A stretch of 64,000 nucleotides of DNA from Lichenostomus cassidix. Taxonomy: Eukaryota; Chordata; Aves; Passeriformes; Meliphagidae. The first letter of the stretch is position 1. Every line of letters starts with the position of its first letter. The position numbers and the translations under genes were made by a program. The notes under the pieces are model-generated. The model was not told where the DNA came from and searched no databases. It worked only from the letters and a program-made list of their open reading frames with translations. The stretch lies in contig CM039183.1 in the NCBI GenBank assembly GCA_008360975.2, forward strand, positions 54,665,850-54,729,849, read 5' to 3'. Below, piece by piece: positions 1-12,000 of this stretch.

Positions 1-344
1 AATTTTAAGTTAAAGTGCCCCAACAAAACTGCACTGATTGGTTTTAAAATCACACTTTTTCCTAACAGGCTTACAGAAGAACAGAAGGTTACGTTTAAAT
101 CCTTTCTAAGCACAGATACTCAAATTCACAACTTAATTACCCTCAGACAAGGTCTTTGGATTTGGAATTTGGCTTCTCTTAGCAACTACCCAGCACTGCT
201 GAGAAGATAAATCTTCTTTCTGGTTTTAAACGAGCAAAACTTTAGTACCTGCAATAGTTAGGAAAAGAGTCTTGAAGGCTGTAAAACATACTTCACTTGT
301 ATTCAGTGAGGAAGTCCTCTTTTTCTGCATACCTCAGAAGAAAA

Positions 345-468
345 GACTGTGAGATATCTTGAGTTAGAAGGGACCAATAAAGGTCATCAAGTCCAACTCC
401 TGGCCCTGCTCAGGACAGTCCCAAGAATCACCCCATGAGCCTGAGAGCACTGACACACATTAATCAAA
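345..468 (-). mobile_element. CR1 LINE 3' fragment
   Basis: The sequence around TTAGAAGGGACCAATAAAGGTCATCAAGTCCAACTCC, shown in two parts at 366-402, is the reverse complement of the CR1 3'UTR. It is followed by the CCTGGCCCTGCTCAGGACA and CACCCCATGAGCCTGAGAGC stretches typical of avian CR1. It is a short, 5'-truncated, old copy, in the same orientation as ESR1. Confidence 0.8.
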
Positions 469-2125
469 GAACCACTGAAAAATGAGAAAGGAGGAAAGGC
501 TAAAATTTATATACTATTATGCCCTTCAGCTGTGCCACAGAGCTCCTAGACTGTGTTTGCCTTCTAGTGGAGTCTGCTTGTCTTCACTTACACATAACTG
601 TAACTCTTCACAAGAGCAGTTAATTCCAGCCAAATGATTATGATACCAAGCTTTTCTTAAAGCTTTCCAGATACTAACAGGAAAAATGCAGAAAGGAGAA
701 TGAGCATTGCATGAGGACACCAAATCTGCTGCCATCTCACCATTATAATAATGCATGAACTTATATATTAAGAAAGGGTGATACATAAAAAAACCCACTA
801 TTTAACATTATAAATCTATGAATATAAAATTATCTGTTCTATTCAAGCAAATAATTTTGAAGTTTTTATTATTTGCCTTATCTTAAAATTTAATTTGGTG
901 TTTCATCTACTATTGCAGGATTATACCATGTGCAAAGTCTACTTCTACCGCAATCCAATTTTTCTAATTTTAGACAAGGTAACAAAATAGAAAGTATATT
1001 TTTTCCTCATGACACATAAAAATAGACAAAAATACTGATCCAATCTCACAAAATCTGGCAGGGAGTATGACATCAAGTTTCTGTTTCCCTAGCTGATAAA
1101 TCACAATTGTTTTAAATCCTTGGCACAAGATTAAAACAACAGCTGTGTTAAAGGGAAAAACTCCCACAATGTATTACTCACAATCATCTCAATATGATCT
1201 CTCCAGAGACAAAAAGCATTTCAGAGAGTGCTATAAGCAAGTCATGGCCATCTTATTCCCATAGACTTTGAATGAAACTCTTGTATTTTTAGCTTCCCAG
1301 TTTATTTGAACTGAAATGCGGAGGGGAAGAATTCTACTAAAGAAAACTCCCACAACTATTATAAAGAGGCTAAGAAGCTAAAAATATTGCAAATTGCTCT
1401 TGTGCACTCAAAATACTATCAATTGTTATCAACAAAAAATTAATTTAACTTTCTATTTTTATTCCATGTATGACATCAGGTTTGGATCTTCAGCACCTGA
1501 ATGGTTCCTGCTATCATACATTTTTCAAGGACCTGAAATGTAGTTATCCTCGCTGTGCCCTCGGAAGGGAATTGTTGGTATTTTTATTTTACTGGCAGGA
1601 GGAGGGCAGAGATAAAGATTCTCAGCACACAGAGCATGCACTGAACATGGCCATTCTAAGCACACTGAATTTTCTGCACTGAAGTCTGTGAAACTGAAAC
1701 TCCAGTACAGGCAACAGCTGGCTTACTAAATTATTATACTACTCTTTGACACCAGTATTTTGACCAAAAAAAGGGCCTATTTTCTGCCTATGTACTGCTT
1801 TCTTCTGCATAGTAAAACCCAGTTATATTCTTCTTTAATTTACCTATATGTATCTGTGATCCTTGGTTTTTTCCCTCACACCCTAACATCATCCATGCTC
1901 TATACAAAAGTCATTCATTTTCTAATCAGAAGGATCAACCAAGGTATCTTAGTCTCTTGTCCTGAATATCTCCAGCCACATTTTAGAGTGGGAATAGCTG
2001 TGTTATCTGTCACACTCCCTAAAACCAAGTTAAGCACTTTCCTGCAGGACAAAAAATACACAGTCTCTTGTAATTTTCAAATGTAAAGTGCTATTTTTCC
2101 CCATGTGAGTATTTTGAATTGCCGA

Positions 2126-2166
2126 CAGGCTCAGGCTAAGGATAACAGGCTCTGAGCTAAGGATAA
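2126..2166. repeat. Imperfect 20/21-bp tandem duplication
   Basis: Unit 1 (2126-2145) CAGGCTCAGGCTAAGGATAA is followed at once by unit 2 (2146-2166), which differs by one inserted base and one substitution. Confidence 0.75.
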
Positions 2167-2315
2167 TGTGAGCTTTCAGATTAAATATTCATTAAACACT
2201 TGCAACACGTAATACTCTAATTTTTTGCTGTTGTTGCTTGATATGGCACAACAGAGATATTGCAGAGGAAATAAAACAACATTAAAGGTGATAATACAGG
2301 ATACATTGAGATTAC

Positions 2316-2341
2316 ATTCCTAGCTTCTAAAAGCTAGGAAT
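2316..2341. repeat. Perfect 11-bp inverted repeat
   Basis: ATTCCTAGCTT (2316-2326), loop CTAA, then AAGCTAGGAAT (2331-2341). It would form a short hairpin in the ESR1 pre-mRNA. Confidence 0.85.
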
Positions 2342-2589
2342 TCTGTCTAGGAAGTGGGAAGAGCTTTGGATTTGGCAGAGGAAGAACAAGTGACCATTTA
2401 TAAAATCAGATAACAGTCAGTGTTCTTTAATCTCTGGTAATGTGTGTTGCCCAGCTTCAGAAAGGTGTTTGATATTTCCTAGAGTGACATATCATGTTAG
2501 CTAGGAAAATGTCGTTCAGATGATTTCAGAAAATCAGTCTCAGGAAGAACTGTCAGAGTTCACTGTTACAATGGAAGCTGATATTGAAT

Positions 2590-3420
2590 GAGGCTCCATA
2601 GTGTCTGTCTTGAATCCAGTTCTATGCAGTGTTTTCCTCACTAATGGGTAATAATCTGGAGTTTTTCTTTTATTAAGTGTTATTCATTTGTAGATGACAT
2701 TTATATGTGTTAGAAAATGAGAGGAAAGGGCAGAGTACTGTGCTAGCCAGACTGAAATAAATGGCAAGAGAATACAGAATAAGAATTCCAAATTACCCTG
2801 GCAAACTGGAGTTAGTACATTGGAAAACAAATGCACCAAAGTAAGGGCAGGTAGAAATCTCTGCATTAAAATAGGAGCAATCATTTGCACAAAACAATAA
2901 GGAAAAGAAATGGTTTCTTGTCCAGAAAAGTGTGATTGAGTTTATTCTGCATCATGCCTTGATTATGAGTAAACAGTATCATGTTTTTGCAAATAAGGCA
3001 AATATTACACTGTGATGGATGTAGACAAATACCTCTGGATGGGCTTTTAAGGTAATTCTATTGCTCTGTTCAGTACTTGTAAAACACCATATAGTAGGAA
3101 ATCATGATTCAAGGAAAAAGAAAAAAACAGTAAAAAGTGGAGAAACTCCAAAGCAGAGCAACTGGAACATGAGAAGTCTAGAAAACAAACCCTATGAGAA
3201 AATGTAGAATAAATCATGCTTCTTCAGGTTAGGTAAAACAGAAGAATTTTTTTCAAGTGCAATAGGAATCTTCCATGCTGTAAACGTTGTTGCAAAAAAA
3301 AAAGAGAACAATTTTTTTTTTTTTTTTTTTTTTGGTGGCATCATTGGCAGGAAAATAAGTGACAAGCTTAACCTGCAGGCAGGAAGATTCAAATTTCCTA
3401 GTAGCCTTCAAAGATAAGAA
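2590..3420 (+). mobile_element. Probable ancient CR1 LINE (reverse transcriptase C-terminal part to 3' region)
   Basis: A degraded series of CR1-like blocks in the right order: TCTGTCTTGAATCCAGTTCTATGCAG (2607-2632), the GTAGATGACA motif near 2690 corresponding to the RT ADD region, GGTAGAAATCTCTGC near 2850, and AGAGCAACTGGAACATGAGAAG near 3157. Many indels break any reading frame. The call rests on remembered CR1 consensus, so it is moderate, and both ends are approximate. Confidence 0.5.
3312..3333. repeat. T22 homopolymer
   Basis: An uninterrupted run of 22 T, just after a short A run at 3294-3303. On the ESR1 sense strand it is poly(A). Confidence 0.95.
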
Positions 3421-6400
3421 TAAAATACTGGATCAAGCTACAGGCTTTAAAAAGCAGTTCAATAAACATATACAATGAATTGGCAACAGTTGATCCTGTC
3501 ACAGGACAGAAAGATAGACTAGAGCTCAAGGTCCACTACAGACCTGTGATTTGCTTGGGCTGTGAAAAATAAGGAAGTATCCTGGATACAAACATCTTAA
3601 GCCACTATCACATCCATGCTGAAAGCAGCACTTAAAACTGGCCAGAAAATTACCACATTCGAAATTGCCTTGCTAGGAAAAAAGAGGTATTGACTCTTGA
3701 CTTTCAATAGTACTCAAAGTTCTGAAACAAGATCACCATCAATTAGACAGCTGAAATTAAAAATGCATGTTAGAGCATGCAATCAGAGCAAAAAATGCTA
3801 TCAGAGAATGTATTTCTCAAGGGACACTGGAGAAAAACTACTAAATGCACAAAAATAAATCAAAAGAAGTTTCAGAAGAACCTGGCTGACCACCAGCAGT
3901 TACAGCAGTTTTATGGTGGCTAAACCCTGGTGGACTTTCCAAATCCACATTTTCTACCCTTCAAACTTCCAACAGTCATCTAGGTCTCCAAATGGAACCA
4001 TGTGTTTTGCACCCTGAGACCAGATGCCCATCTGCAGCTCCCTGTTGATTGGCTGTGATTACCTCTGCTATTCTCACTTAGGTTCATGTGCTGTAGCTTG
4101 GCTGACAGCTCACAGTACCAGTGTACAAGCAGTCCCATTAGGGAGTTTCTGCCTTCTTGGCTTCAGGATCTGAGCTGTTATAAAACAGATTACAAAAATA
4201 CCATAAAAACAAAAGACAAGAGTGGAAAATTAAAGGGAAGATCTCAGTAACCTCCCAAAGTGACAATATTGCAATTGCTACACCATTACCTAAACACTCA
4301 CTCACTAGCATGTTTTACCAGTAAAATTCTCTCCAAGATAAAAATATGTATACATTACCACCCCTCTCAGCATTACATACTTTCAACAAAGTACAGCTCT
4401 ATCACTGTGAAGTTAAAACAATTGATAACACTCAAAGTCTACTGCCAAAACTCTCCTACTTGATGGTCAGAAGGCATAACTGGTAATTAAAATCCACATT
4501 CAAGCCACACAAGCAAAATACTTCCCAGCTTCAAGAACTCCTGCACTTTGGAGACCATTATATCTCTGTCATCAAGACATTAAAGGCAGGCCTCTGGAAT
4601 TCCTCAGCTATTCATTCACTTTCAGAAACCAGCCTGTTCTGGTAGTGCCTCCCATCATGGAGTAATTTTTATCTGACTATATGTGAAATATCCCAGATAT
4701 GAACAAAGGCTGTGAACAAAAGCACAGAAGATGCACCTGAAAAACATCAGAAGGGGAAATAGAATTGGGGGTTTCTAAACTATTCTAGCAATTCTGGGAT
4801 CAAATACCCTCCAATGTAAGGATTTGACCCTGGTTTGTTCAGAATCCCTTGTGCACCCTCTGGGGGTTTGCAGACACCCATATGCAGGCATTTGCTGGGT
4901 GCTTGTCAGAGGCAGTATGAGTAATTCCTTCCTGTCTCGTAAGGTTTGGTGGCTATCCAAAAAACAAGGGAATTAGAAGGGGGAAAGAATGTGTGAGTCA
5001 CAAGGGAATTTTTAATTTGTAAATGGCATTTGTAAGGCTTATGTTGAAATACATCATCCAATTCTGACATACAAATTTTAGAGAGGCTGTTATGGGTGTG
5101 GGGGAATGACAAAGAGGTGCAAAGATAAAGGACTCAGAAGGTAGAAAGATATACAGCAGGAGACTGAAACCTTTTAGTTCATTTAAGATATCAAGCTGAT
5201 TTGATTGACTTGATGACTTAATTTATAAGGACTTCCCACAGGAGAAAGACAGTAGTTACTAAGACTGATCCATGGAAGTGATGTAAAAGCCAAAGTAACA
5301 CATTAGAAAGATAAATTTTTAGCATATGGGAGGAAAAACCATTAGAATAAGCCATCATTGTAAGAAAACTCTTGAGCCCATAAATCATGTCTGGCCATCT
5401 TCAAAAATATTTACCTCCATCAAGTTACTGGACTTTGTAGATGGATAGTATATGAAGTTTACATTGAGAGAAGAAGAGAATTGTTGATCTAATGGCCCTT
5501 CTTGTTCTCAAAATCCGTAAATATTTTAGTAAAGAAGTACAGAGTGATGTGACTGTTTGTTATGCTTCTGGAATCAAGACACTTGACCAAGTACACTCCT
5601 GAAGACTACACATGCTGGGTGAAGAGTAAAGCACTCTCCTATCACCAAACAGCATGGTATTCTTGCTGACATGTTACTTTTCTCTCTCATGAAAGATTGT
5701 ACATTAATATCAGTCTGCACTGAGATTTCTCAAAACAGTCTCCCAAATCCCTTTTAGGACATAAATAGACTGACACAGTCAGTTTCAGGAGGCAGTTGAG
5801 GTTTTCCACGAACCATCTGTTGTTTAAACGAAACTGAAAAGTTGCACATATTGAGACTGTTGCTAATTAAGGTGACCTTTTAAGCTTTAATTACTTGACA
5901 ACAAAGAAAAACACCTTAGCATTTAAAATTCACAAAATATTACCAGAAAAATTCCAGCTGCCCCCTGGATAAAAATGAAGTTATCTATTGTCACCTTGGG
6001 TAAGTTCCAATGCAGATATGAGTTTTCACAAAATTTCAGTGTATACTTATGCAGGTAAAATACAGATACATCAGATATCACTGAGAATAACAGTGGTAAT
6101 TGAGTACCACATACAGCTTGTTCATGTCTGTCCTCGCTTTTTCCTGTGGTTCTATTAGGAACGATACGGAATGTTTGACTGCAGTGTAACAGGCACATCA
6201 AGATTCACTACAGCAATTCTCCTATGAAATCTCTAATGAGAAGTATAGATATGATCATCTCTGCATCTATTCGCATGTTGAGAAATACAGGTTAGCGAAG
6301 AACAAATTAGCACAGTTATCTTTGCTGTAACAACAAAAATCTCGGCAGAAAGCATTTTAGTGTATTTTTGTTCATACAAAAAAGTTCCATGAACCTCAAC

Positions 6401-6894
6401 AGTGTTTAATCATATGGTTCACAGCAATTTTTCCCCTTTTTTTAGGAAGTCAGAGCATATATACCATGTAGTACACATAATAAATAAAAAATATATACAA
6501 TAATATTTAGTCCACATATTCCTCCACAAATACATCTGCACATAAATAGCATTCATTCCTAGCTATCTCATCACAACATATTTTAAATTATTATCATCTG
6601 CAAGGTAAATGTATGTTTTTGCATCTCTTCTCAACCTAAAAACTGCTTTCATTTTCATAAGTTGGACATATGTTCAATTGAGAACATGTAATTGCTGAAA
6701 TAGAGATCTCTTCCAAATCCAGTAGAAAATTCAAAAATTATCTTAGTTCATCATGACTGGATACCTATGACCTTAAAAGTTCAGAAGACTTCTCTTACCC
6801 TCTGTGATCAAATGATCACAATTCTCTCACAGGTACTCACATTCTTGATTATTTTCTTCATATTTGTGGATATAATTTTTTGTGATGACTTACA
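3421..6894. other. Intron 2 stretch without recognisable features
   Basis: AT-rich unique sequence with only chance ORFs below 100 codons. I see no CR1 blocks, microsatellites or exon-like conservation. Confidence 0.6.
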
Positions 6895-7165
6895 AAAGAG
6901 GTGGATCAACTGGAAAAAGTACAGAGCAGTTAACAAATGGGTTCAGAAGTCTAGAAAGCATGTTCTACTGAAAGAGCTTGGTTTGTTTAGTCTAAAAAAG
7001 AGAAGACTGAGGAAAAGATATGATAACAGTCTTCAACTATGTAAAAGGTTGTTGTAATAAGTGTTCTTCGTGCCCGCAAGGGATAGGGCAAGAAGCAAGG
7101 AGCTTAAATTAGAGCAAACACGACTTAGAGATCATGAAAGACTTTTGATGGGATCCTAGAAACTT
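6895..7165 (+). mobile_element. Ancient CR1 LINE fragment
   Basis: The stretch from AACTGGAAAAAGTACAGAGC near 6908, through AAAAAGAGAAGACTGAGGAAAAG and GATATGATAACAGTCTTCAA, to GGATAGGGCAAGAAGCAAGGAGCTTAAATT near 7110 follows the end of ORF2 and the start of the 3'UTR of older CR1 families. It explains the 96-codon ORF ending at 7057, which is not a gene. The element is antisense to ESR1 and lacks both ends. Confidence 0.75.
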
Positions 7166-7977
7166 AAGCTTTAAGAGCTGTCCTGCTTAAAAATTCTCTT
7201 AAGTATATAAATGTAGCAAGAAGCAAATTTACTCACTAGCCTTTAGTGTAGCACAAATAGATAACAGATCCATTGTGGTGGACCACAACATTTGTCCATG
7301 TGGAGAGCAGGGCAAAACCACCAAGTGCTGATAGCACAAGCTCAATGAAACAAATTCATTCCTTCTTCCACAATGGCCAAAATCTGAAGATCTGTGCTGT
7401 ACAATTACTTGGTAACTCTTACTTTTGTTTAAGGCTATTTCAATTTCCACTTTGTTGTGACTTAGTTTAGTTCAAGCACAAAAACATAATTTCAGAAGTC
7501 TAACAACAATTCTGATTTGGTCAGGGGAACAGAAAAGGAAAAATAACAAAAAAACACAATAAGGGAGCTGTTCTCCTGACATCGCAAGTTAAAGTAAATC
7601 ACTCTGATGTGAAGAAAAAAGCATTTCACCCTTTCTCCCTTTAGTGTTGCTTATTATTGACCTCTGGTTTTAATCATTCACTCTTTTAGAAATCATTTTA
7701 GTGTGTCTGGACAAAGAGAAATATGAGTAACTATCTACTAATCATTGACATTCAAATAATTCCATCAATGTCTACCCTTCAGCCAGTCTTTCACTTTTTT
7801 TCTTCAAGGCAGGGAAAATTCTGAGCTGAATGCTGGAAGTCTTATTTAACTCACCTCAGTGCTAGTCATGCAACAAAACAGGCAATAATCACACCTTGTG
7901 ATATGAGGTAAAACTGTTCCACACTAGGTTTACTTCATAAAAGAAGCAGCAGAAATTTTTGTGCCTCTACATCACCT

Positions 7978-8015
7978 GGAGATTTTAAAAACTATAGGAG
8001 ATTTTAAAAACTATA
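7978..8015. repeat. Exact 19-bp tandem duplication
   Basis: GGAGATTTTAAAAACTATA occurs at 7978-7996 and again at 7997-8015 without any mismatch, suggesting a recent replication slip. Confidence 0.95.
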
Positions 8016-8169
8016 GACAACTAAATAAAGCACAGAACTTTACAAGTTTTCCGTTTAAAAGGAAGAAATGTTTTATTTTCTTTACTAAAATTTACATACT
8101 GAACAGTACCTGTATTTTCAGTAGAATTATAATTACTTCTTACTCAGTTTAAGAGATGTTGAACAAAGC

Positions 8170-8186
8170 AAAAAAAAAAAAAAAAA
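8170..8186. repeat. A17 homopolymer
   Basis: An uninterrupted A run. There is no CR1 or processed pseudogene in front of it that I recognise. Confidence 0.95.
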
Positions 8187-8871
8187 GATCCATTCCACAA
8201 AGTGACAGGCATTTAAATAATTATCTCTGTCACAGTAATTACAGTGTTTTTGTTAGGTGTCCTTTACTCCACTAGCCTTTTTAACCCTGACAAGACTGAC
8301 AACTAAACCATTCTGTGTATATTTCAAAGCCTTGCTTTGCTGGCAGACACAAGCGATAGTTTATCAAGGAAATATTCCTTTTCAACATTGGCTCTCAAAG
8401 GACATCTTACATCTTTAAGAAGCTGAGATTTGGACTGAACCATCTGGCTAATGGAGCACTAAATTAAGATTAATATATCAATCAGCAGGAATTAATCATC
8501 TCACAGGGAATTCTCAAAAGAAACGCCTTTGATAACAGGAGAGAGATTAATAGCCTGGAAGAGTGGTCATCTTGATACAATATTGATTTTTTAATTAGAT
8601 TTCTCACTGCCACCATGGTCAGATGGACCTAAAGCAAGGACAACATAGAAAGGCTTTCCTTTCCCTCATTAATGTTGGGCTAAACACCAACATACTATAT
8701 ACCTGCCAGCAGCATTCACCAAGTACAGAGCTAAACCTACATGGGAGAGCACAACAACTGCTAATGAAAATGCAGTAAATGTCATTGTCCCCGACTCAGG
8801 CTGAAATCTGACATATCTCCAATTTCCTCAAGAGTAAAGAGCAAAGGTGACTCACTTGAACGGTTCATTAC

Positions 8872-9062
8872 CTTGAATACTCCTTTTGAAGAAGGCTTTG
8901 CAGCCCTCGCAGGACCAGACCCCATAGTGGTATCCGGAGGCGTAGTCGTTGCAGACAGCACAGTACCGAGTTTCCTTGGAGGACTCCATGGACAGGCTCC
9001 CCTTCTCGCTGGTACTGGACATCCTCTCCCGCATGCTGTGGCGCCTGTTATCAGAGCTTGGT
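8872..9062 (-). CDS. ESR1: Oestrogen receptor alpha, coding exon 2 (first DNA-binding zinc finger)
   Basis: The exon is 191 nt, the same length as human ESR1 exon 2. It completes the split Arg143 codon (AG|A), encodes residues 144-206 and leaves a G that opens the next Gly codon. It holds the C-terminal end of the A/B domain, including S159 in RERMSST (position of human S167), and zinc finger 1 of the DNA-binding domain with its four zinc-binding cysteines C177, C180, C194 and C197. The P-box CEGCKA (194-199) has Glu195, Gly196 and Ala199, the combination that reads AGGTCA half-sites in oestrogen response elements. The finger runs into KAFFKRSIQ at the exon end. The acceptor is a long T-rich tract ending GCACAG|AC at 9064-9063; the donor is CAAG|GTAATG at 8871-8870. 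All key residues are intact. The second finger and ligand-binding domain must lie left of the window. Confidence 0.98.
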
Positions 9063-9064
9063 CT

Positions 9065-12000
9065 GTGCATAGCGAAAGAGAAAACAAAAAAAACAAGCAT
9101 AGTTCTTTCAGGGAGGTTAAGCTTCCGTCCAGTGCTTCAGGTTGTAAGTGAGAAGTTTTGTTTGTTTGGAAACAACCAATAGACAAGAAAAAAATTACCT
9201 ACTGCCCTCTCTCCTGTTGGAAAGTTGCAGAATTAGTAAGATAGAAGGGAATTTCTCATAAATAAACTTGAAGTTATTGGGCATTGTACCTTGAAAAATT
9301 AAAAGTTGTTTGATAAATTAGTCAATTTTTCAACATTACAAAAGAATACCAAGCAAACCAGCACTATTTTGTTTACCTGTTCCCATCCAAAGGTTTCAGC
9401 ATAACTGCACTATCAGCAGCTAGCTTGAGAATCTGAGTCAAATATCACTCTATGATTGAACCTGAATCAGTTTAATTATTAACTAAATTATTATGTTATA
9501 TACACCTAAATTATTAACCAAGCTATTTTCAAGCGTTATTGCCCAATTACAGATGCAAGCTTCCCTTCACTTGTCAAGATCTAATACTGCATAAAACAGT
9601 GCCTAAATGCATTTTCATAAAAATTAAGAAGCAGTTTTAGTGCAACAAAAAAAAATGAAAGAGTATTGAAAATTGTTGCCGAATAACTGTTGTTCCAGTG
9701 ACGGACAAATGTTACTGTACGTATACTAGACATGCACATGACCCACATGTGCAGGATGCTGCTGAATGAAAACCAAACAGATCTATCTGTAAATGGCAAA
9801 GAATTCACATCCAGTGGACCTGGTAAGAGGTTATTGTGGGTAGCTGCTGCAGGCATGGTATACAATATTCAAAAAAGCTGAGAGGATGTGAAATTGCCAA
9901 GGGAACCTCCAGTGTACTCTGGGATTGCCCCTGGAAGGCAAACAGTTCTTGCAAAACATGCTTTCCAGCAAGAGTCTGCACTGAAAATCGTCCAGGAGAC
10001 AAATAGCATCGGGTGTGACAGCACCAGACAAGCTAAAGCATGAAGAATCCTACTGTTTATTGTAATTATCAACTTACATGCATGCTTTAATTGCTGATTA
10101 GTAAACAGGTGGCTTTTATCTCCCCAGAGTCTCAACATTTTCTCAAGCAAACATATCCTGGTTTTGAGCCTAGGAGACTCTCTCTCAGATTTCTTCCTAC
10201 GTACCTAATTTTGCCTCATTCCCTTATTGAGCACAAAAAACTTGCTGTGTTTTGATGAACTGAGACATCTGGCACCAACCACACTTTCCTGCTCCAAACC
10301 TGTACTCCCCAGCAGCTGTCTGATTTCTTTAGGTATGCTCAACTATCTCGTTTAGTCAAAGTTCCCTCACATCTCCTGCTGCAGTACTTCTCAACATCCA
10401 AAATCTTTCTACCAGCCAAAGGCACCTGGACACTCTCATATGTGCTCTTGGCCATCCCCTCGAGGCTTTATATATATATAATTTCTGTCCCCAAATATGA
10501 TATTAATTAAAAGCTTTCCAATGAAAATATATCAGTTATTAGAGAAAGATGGCATCATTCAGGAAAACTGCATTTTTAAACCCAGTGTTCTTTGCCGAAA
10601 CTTATACATCAGCTAATTTTGAACATTTACTTAAATAACATTTTTTTTCCCTTGGGACTTGAGCAGAAGTGAAGAATTGTAATGTGAAGTGCTGACATGA
10701 CACAACTCCGTTTTTTCAGTGAGACAGGAAAATTGGAGAATGTCACAATTGACAACATAATTCTGTAAAACTAGGCAGGGAAAAGCATCCTTTCATATTC
10801 TAGATGCTAAAATGTAAAAAATGGAAAACAAAAAATGTACAAAAATTAATACAATATCATTAATTAATCATTATGGATCCAACACACACCTTTTCCAGCC
10901 CAACAAACCTAGCTAACTTTTTTTTTTATTTCTTTTCCAGGTCCTGAACCTTCCTTTGAATTTGCTTTATCCCAGTGCCTCATTTAATTGACCTTTTCTA
11001 CTGAGCACTGATCAAAGCTGTTGCTTTTTATCTTCTCCACCCCACTCTCCTCTGTCGGCAGCTTTATCACCTCTGTCAGTATAACTTTAAACCACGATGT
11101 GGCTTCTTTAAAACACATACTCTTAGGTACCTATAACTACAATAATGTTTTAAATATTTGAGGTAAACCAGCAGGCAATCTAATACCTGTAGACATAATT
11201 TTAACAGCAAGGGACTAATTTGTTAGGCATACATGATGACTTGATAGATATTCACAATATTTGATCCTTTTTTTTCAAAACTGATACAAATATGCATGTT
11301 ATACAAGATAAGGTTCCCAGAATTATTTTCATGTCAATAAGTACAAAGAAATTACAACTTTATGAAGTTAAATATTAAGTAATTGCTCTTTAAAAACACT
11401 TCTAAAAACACTACAAGAAAAAAATTTCAGTTTCAGAACAGTTATATGTTTTTGCAGGTGTGTAGCAGTTTTCCAACATCAGAAACATGCACACTTACTA
11501 AAGCAATCCTAGCTTCCCAATCAGATATGAAAGAAAATATTTTAATAAGTAAAACCAAAAAGTATTAGTCACCACTGATTTATCAGTCAGATAAATTCAA
11601 TTTTCATCTTTTCAGAATATGCATCTCTGTTCAGATCTAGCCTAGGTTCACAAATATATTTTTATTAAAGTTATATTTGAGAATAATAAAAAATTACTGA
11701 AAAATTACCTGAAAAATAGAAAAAAAAAAAAGCTTTTTTGAATGTAGAATAGATTAAAAATTTCAGTAAATATGTACACTCCAGAGAAAATAAGCTGCGT
11801 GAAAACACTAAGAAGGAAAACACAGTAAAGACATATTTTGCCATGCTTTTTTGGAGTCAGTCCCACAGATTCTGTCCATCCTCAGTCACAAAATGAGGGT
11901 CCTTGCGGGAGGCTGCAGGCAGAACCTGTTCCCTGCAGGCACTCCCGGGCTCTGTGCTCACAGGGATCACAGGGAAGCAGTGCTGCTGCTCACACCTGCC

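Larger units (their letters stand above)
469..2589. other. Intron 2 stretch without recognisable gene or repeat
   Basis: AT-rich unique sequence. The only structures I see are an imperfect tandem duplication at 2126-2166 and a perfect 11-bp inverted repeat at 2316-2341, listed separately. ORFs here (up to 108 codons) show no recognisable protein. Confidence 0.6.
1..8871 (-). other. ESR1: ESR1 intron 2 (5' part)
   Basis: The intron begins at the GTAATG donor at 8871 and continues past the left edge of the window. I looked on the minus strand for exon 3 (second zinc finger, normally 117 nt) and saw no match, so it lies outside. Contents are CR1 fragments at about 345-468, 2590-3420 and 6895-7165, two homopolymer tracts, small duplications and one AT-rich homeodomain-motif cluster near exon 2. 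Confidence 0.85.
7166..8871. other. Intron 2 stretch next to exon 2
   Basis: Contains an exact 19-bp tandem duplication (7978-8015), an A17 run (8170-8186) and an AT-rich block with many TAAT/ATTA motifs at 8440-8605. I see no other features. Confidence 0.6.

Noticed and set aside
6767..7057. 96-codon plus-strand ORF
   Set aside because: Its second half is an ancient CR1 fragment, and no coding domain is visible in the first half.
1..8871. ESR1 exon 3 (second zinc finger)
   Set aside because: I looked on the minus strand for the codons of the second finger (cysteines spaced as in CPATNQC and CQACRLRKC) and found no match. In human the next exon is tens of kilobases away.
8782..9186. 134-codon minus ORF and two plus-strand ORFs over exon 2
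   Set aside because: These are shadows of ESR1 exon 2 in other frames. Only the frame with the CAVC...CEGC zinc finger and proper splice sites is real.
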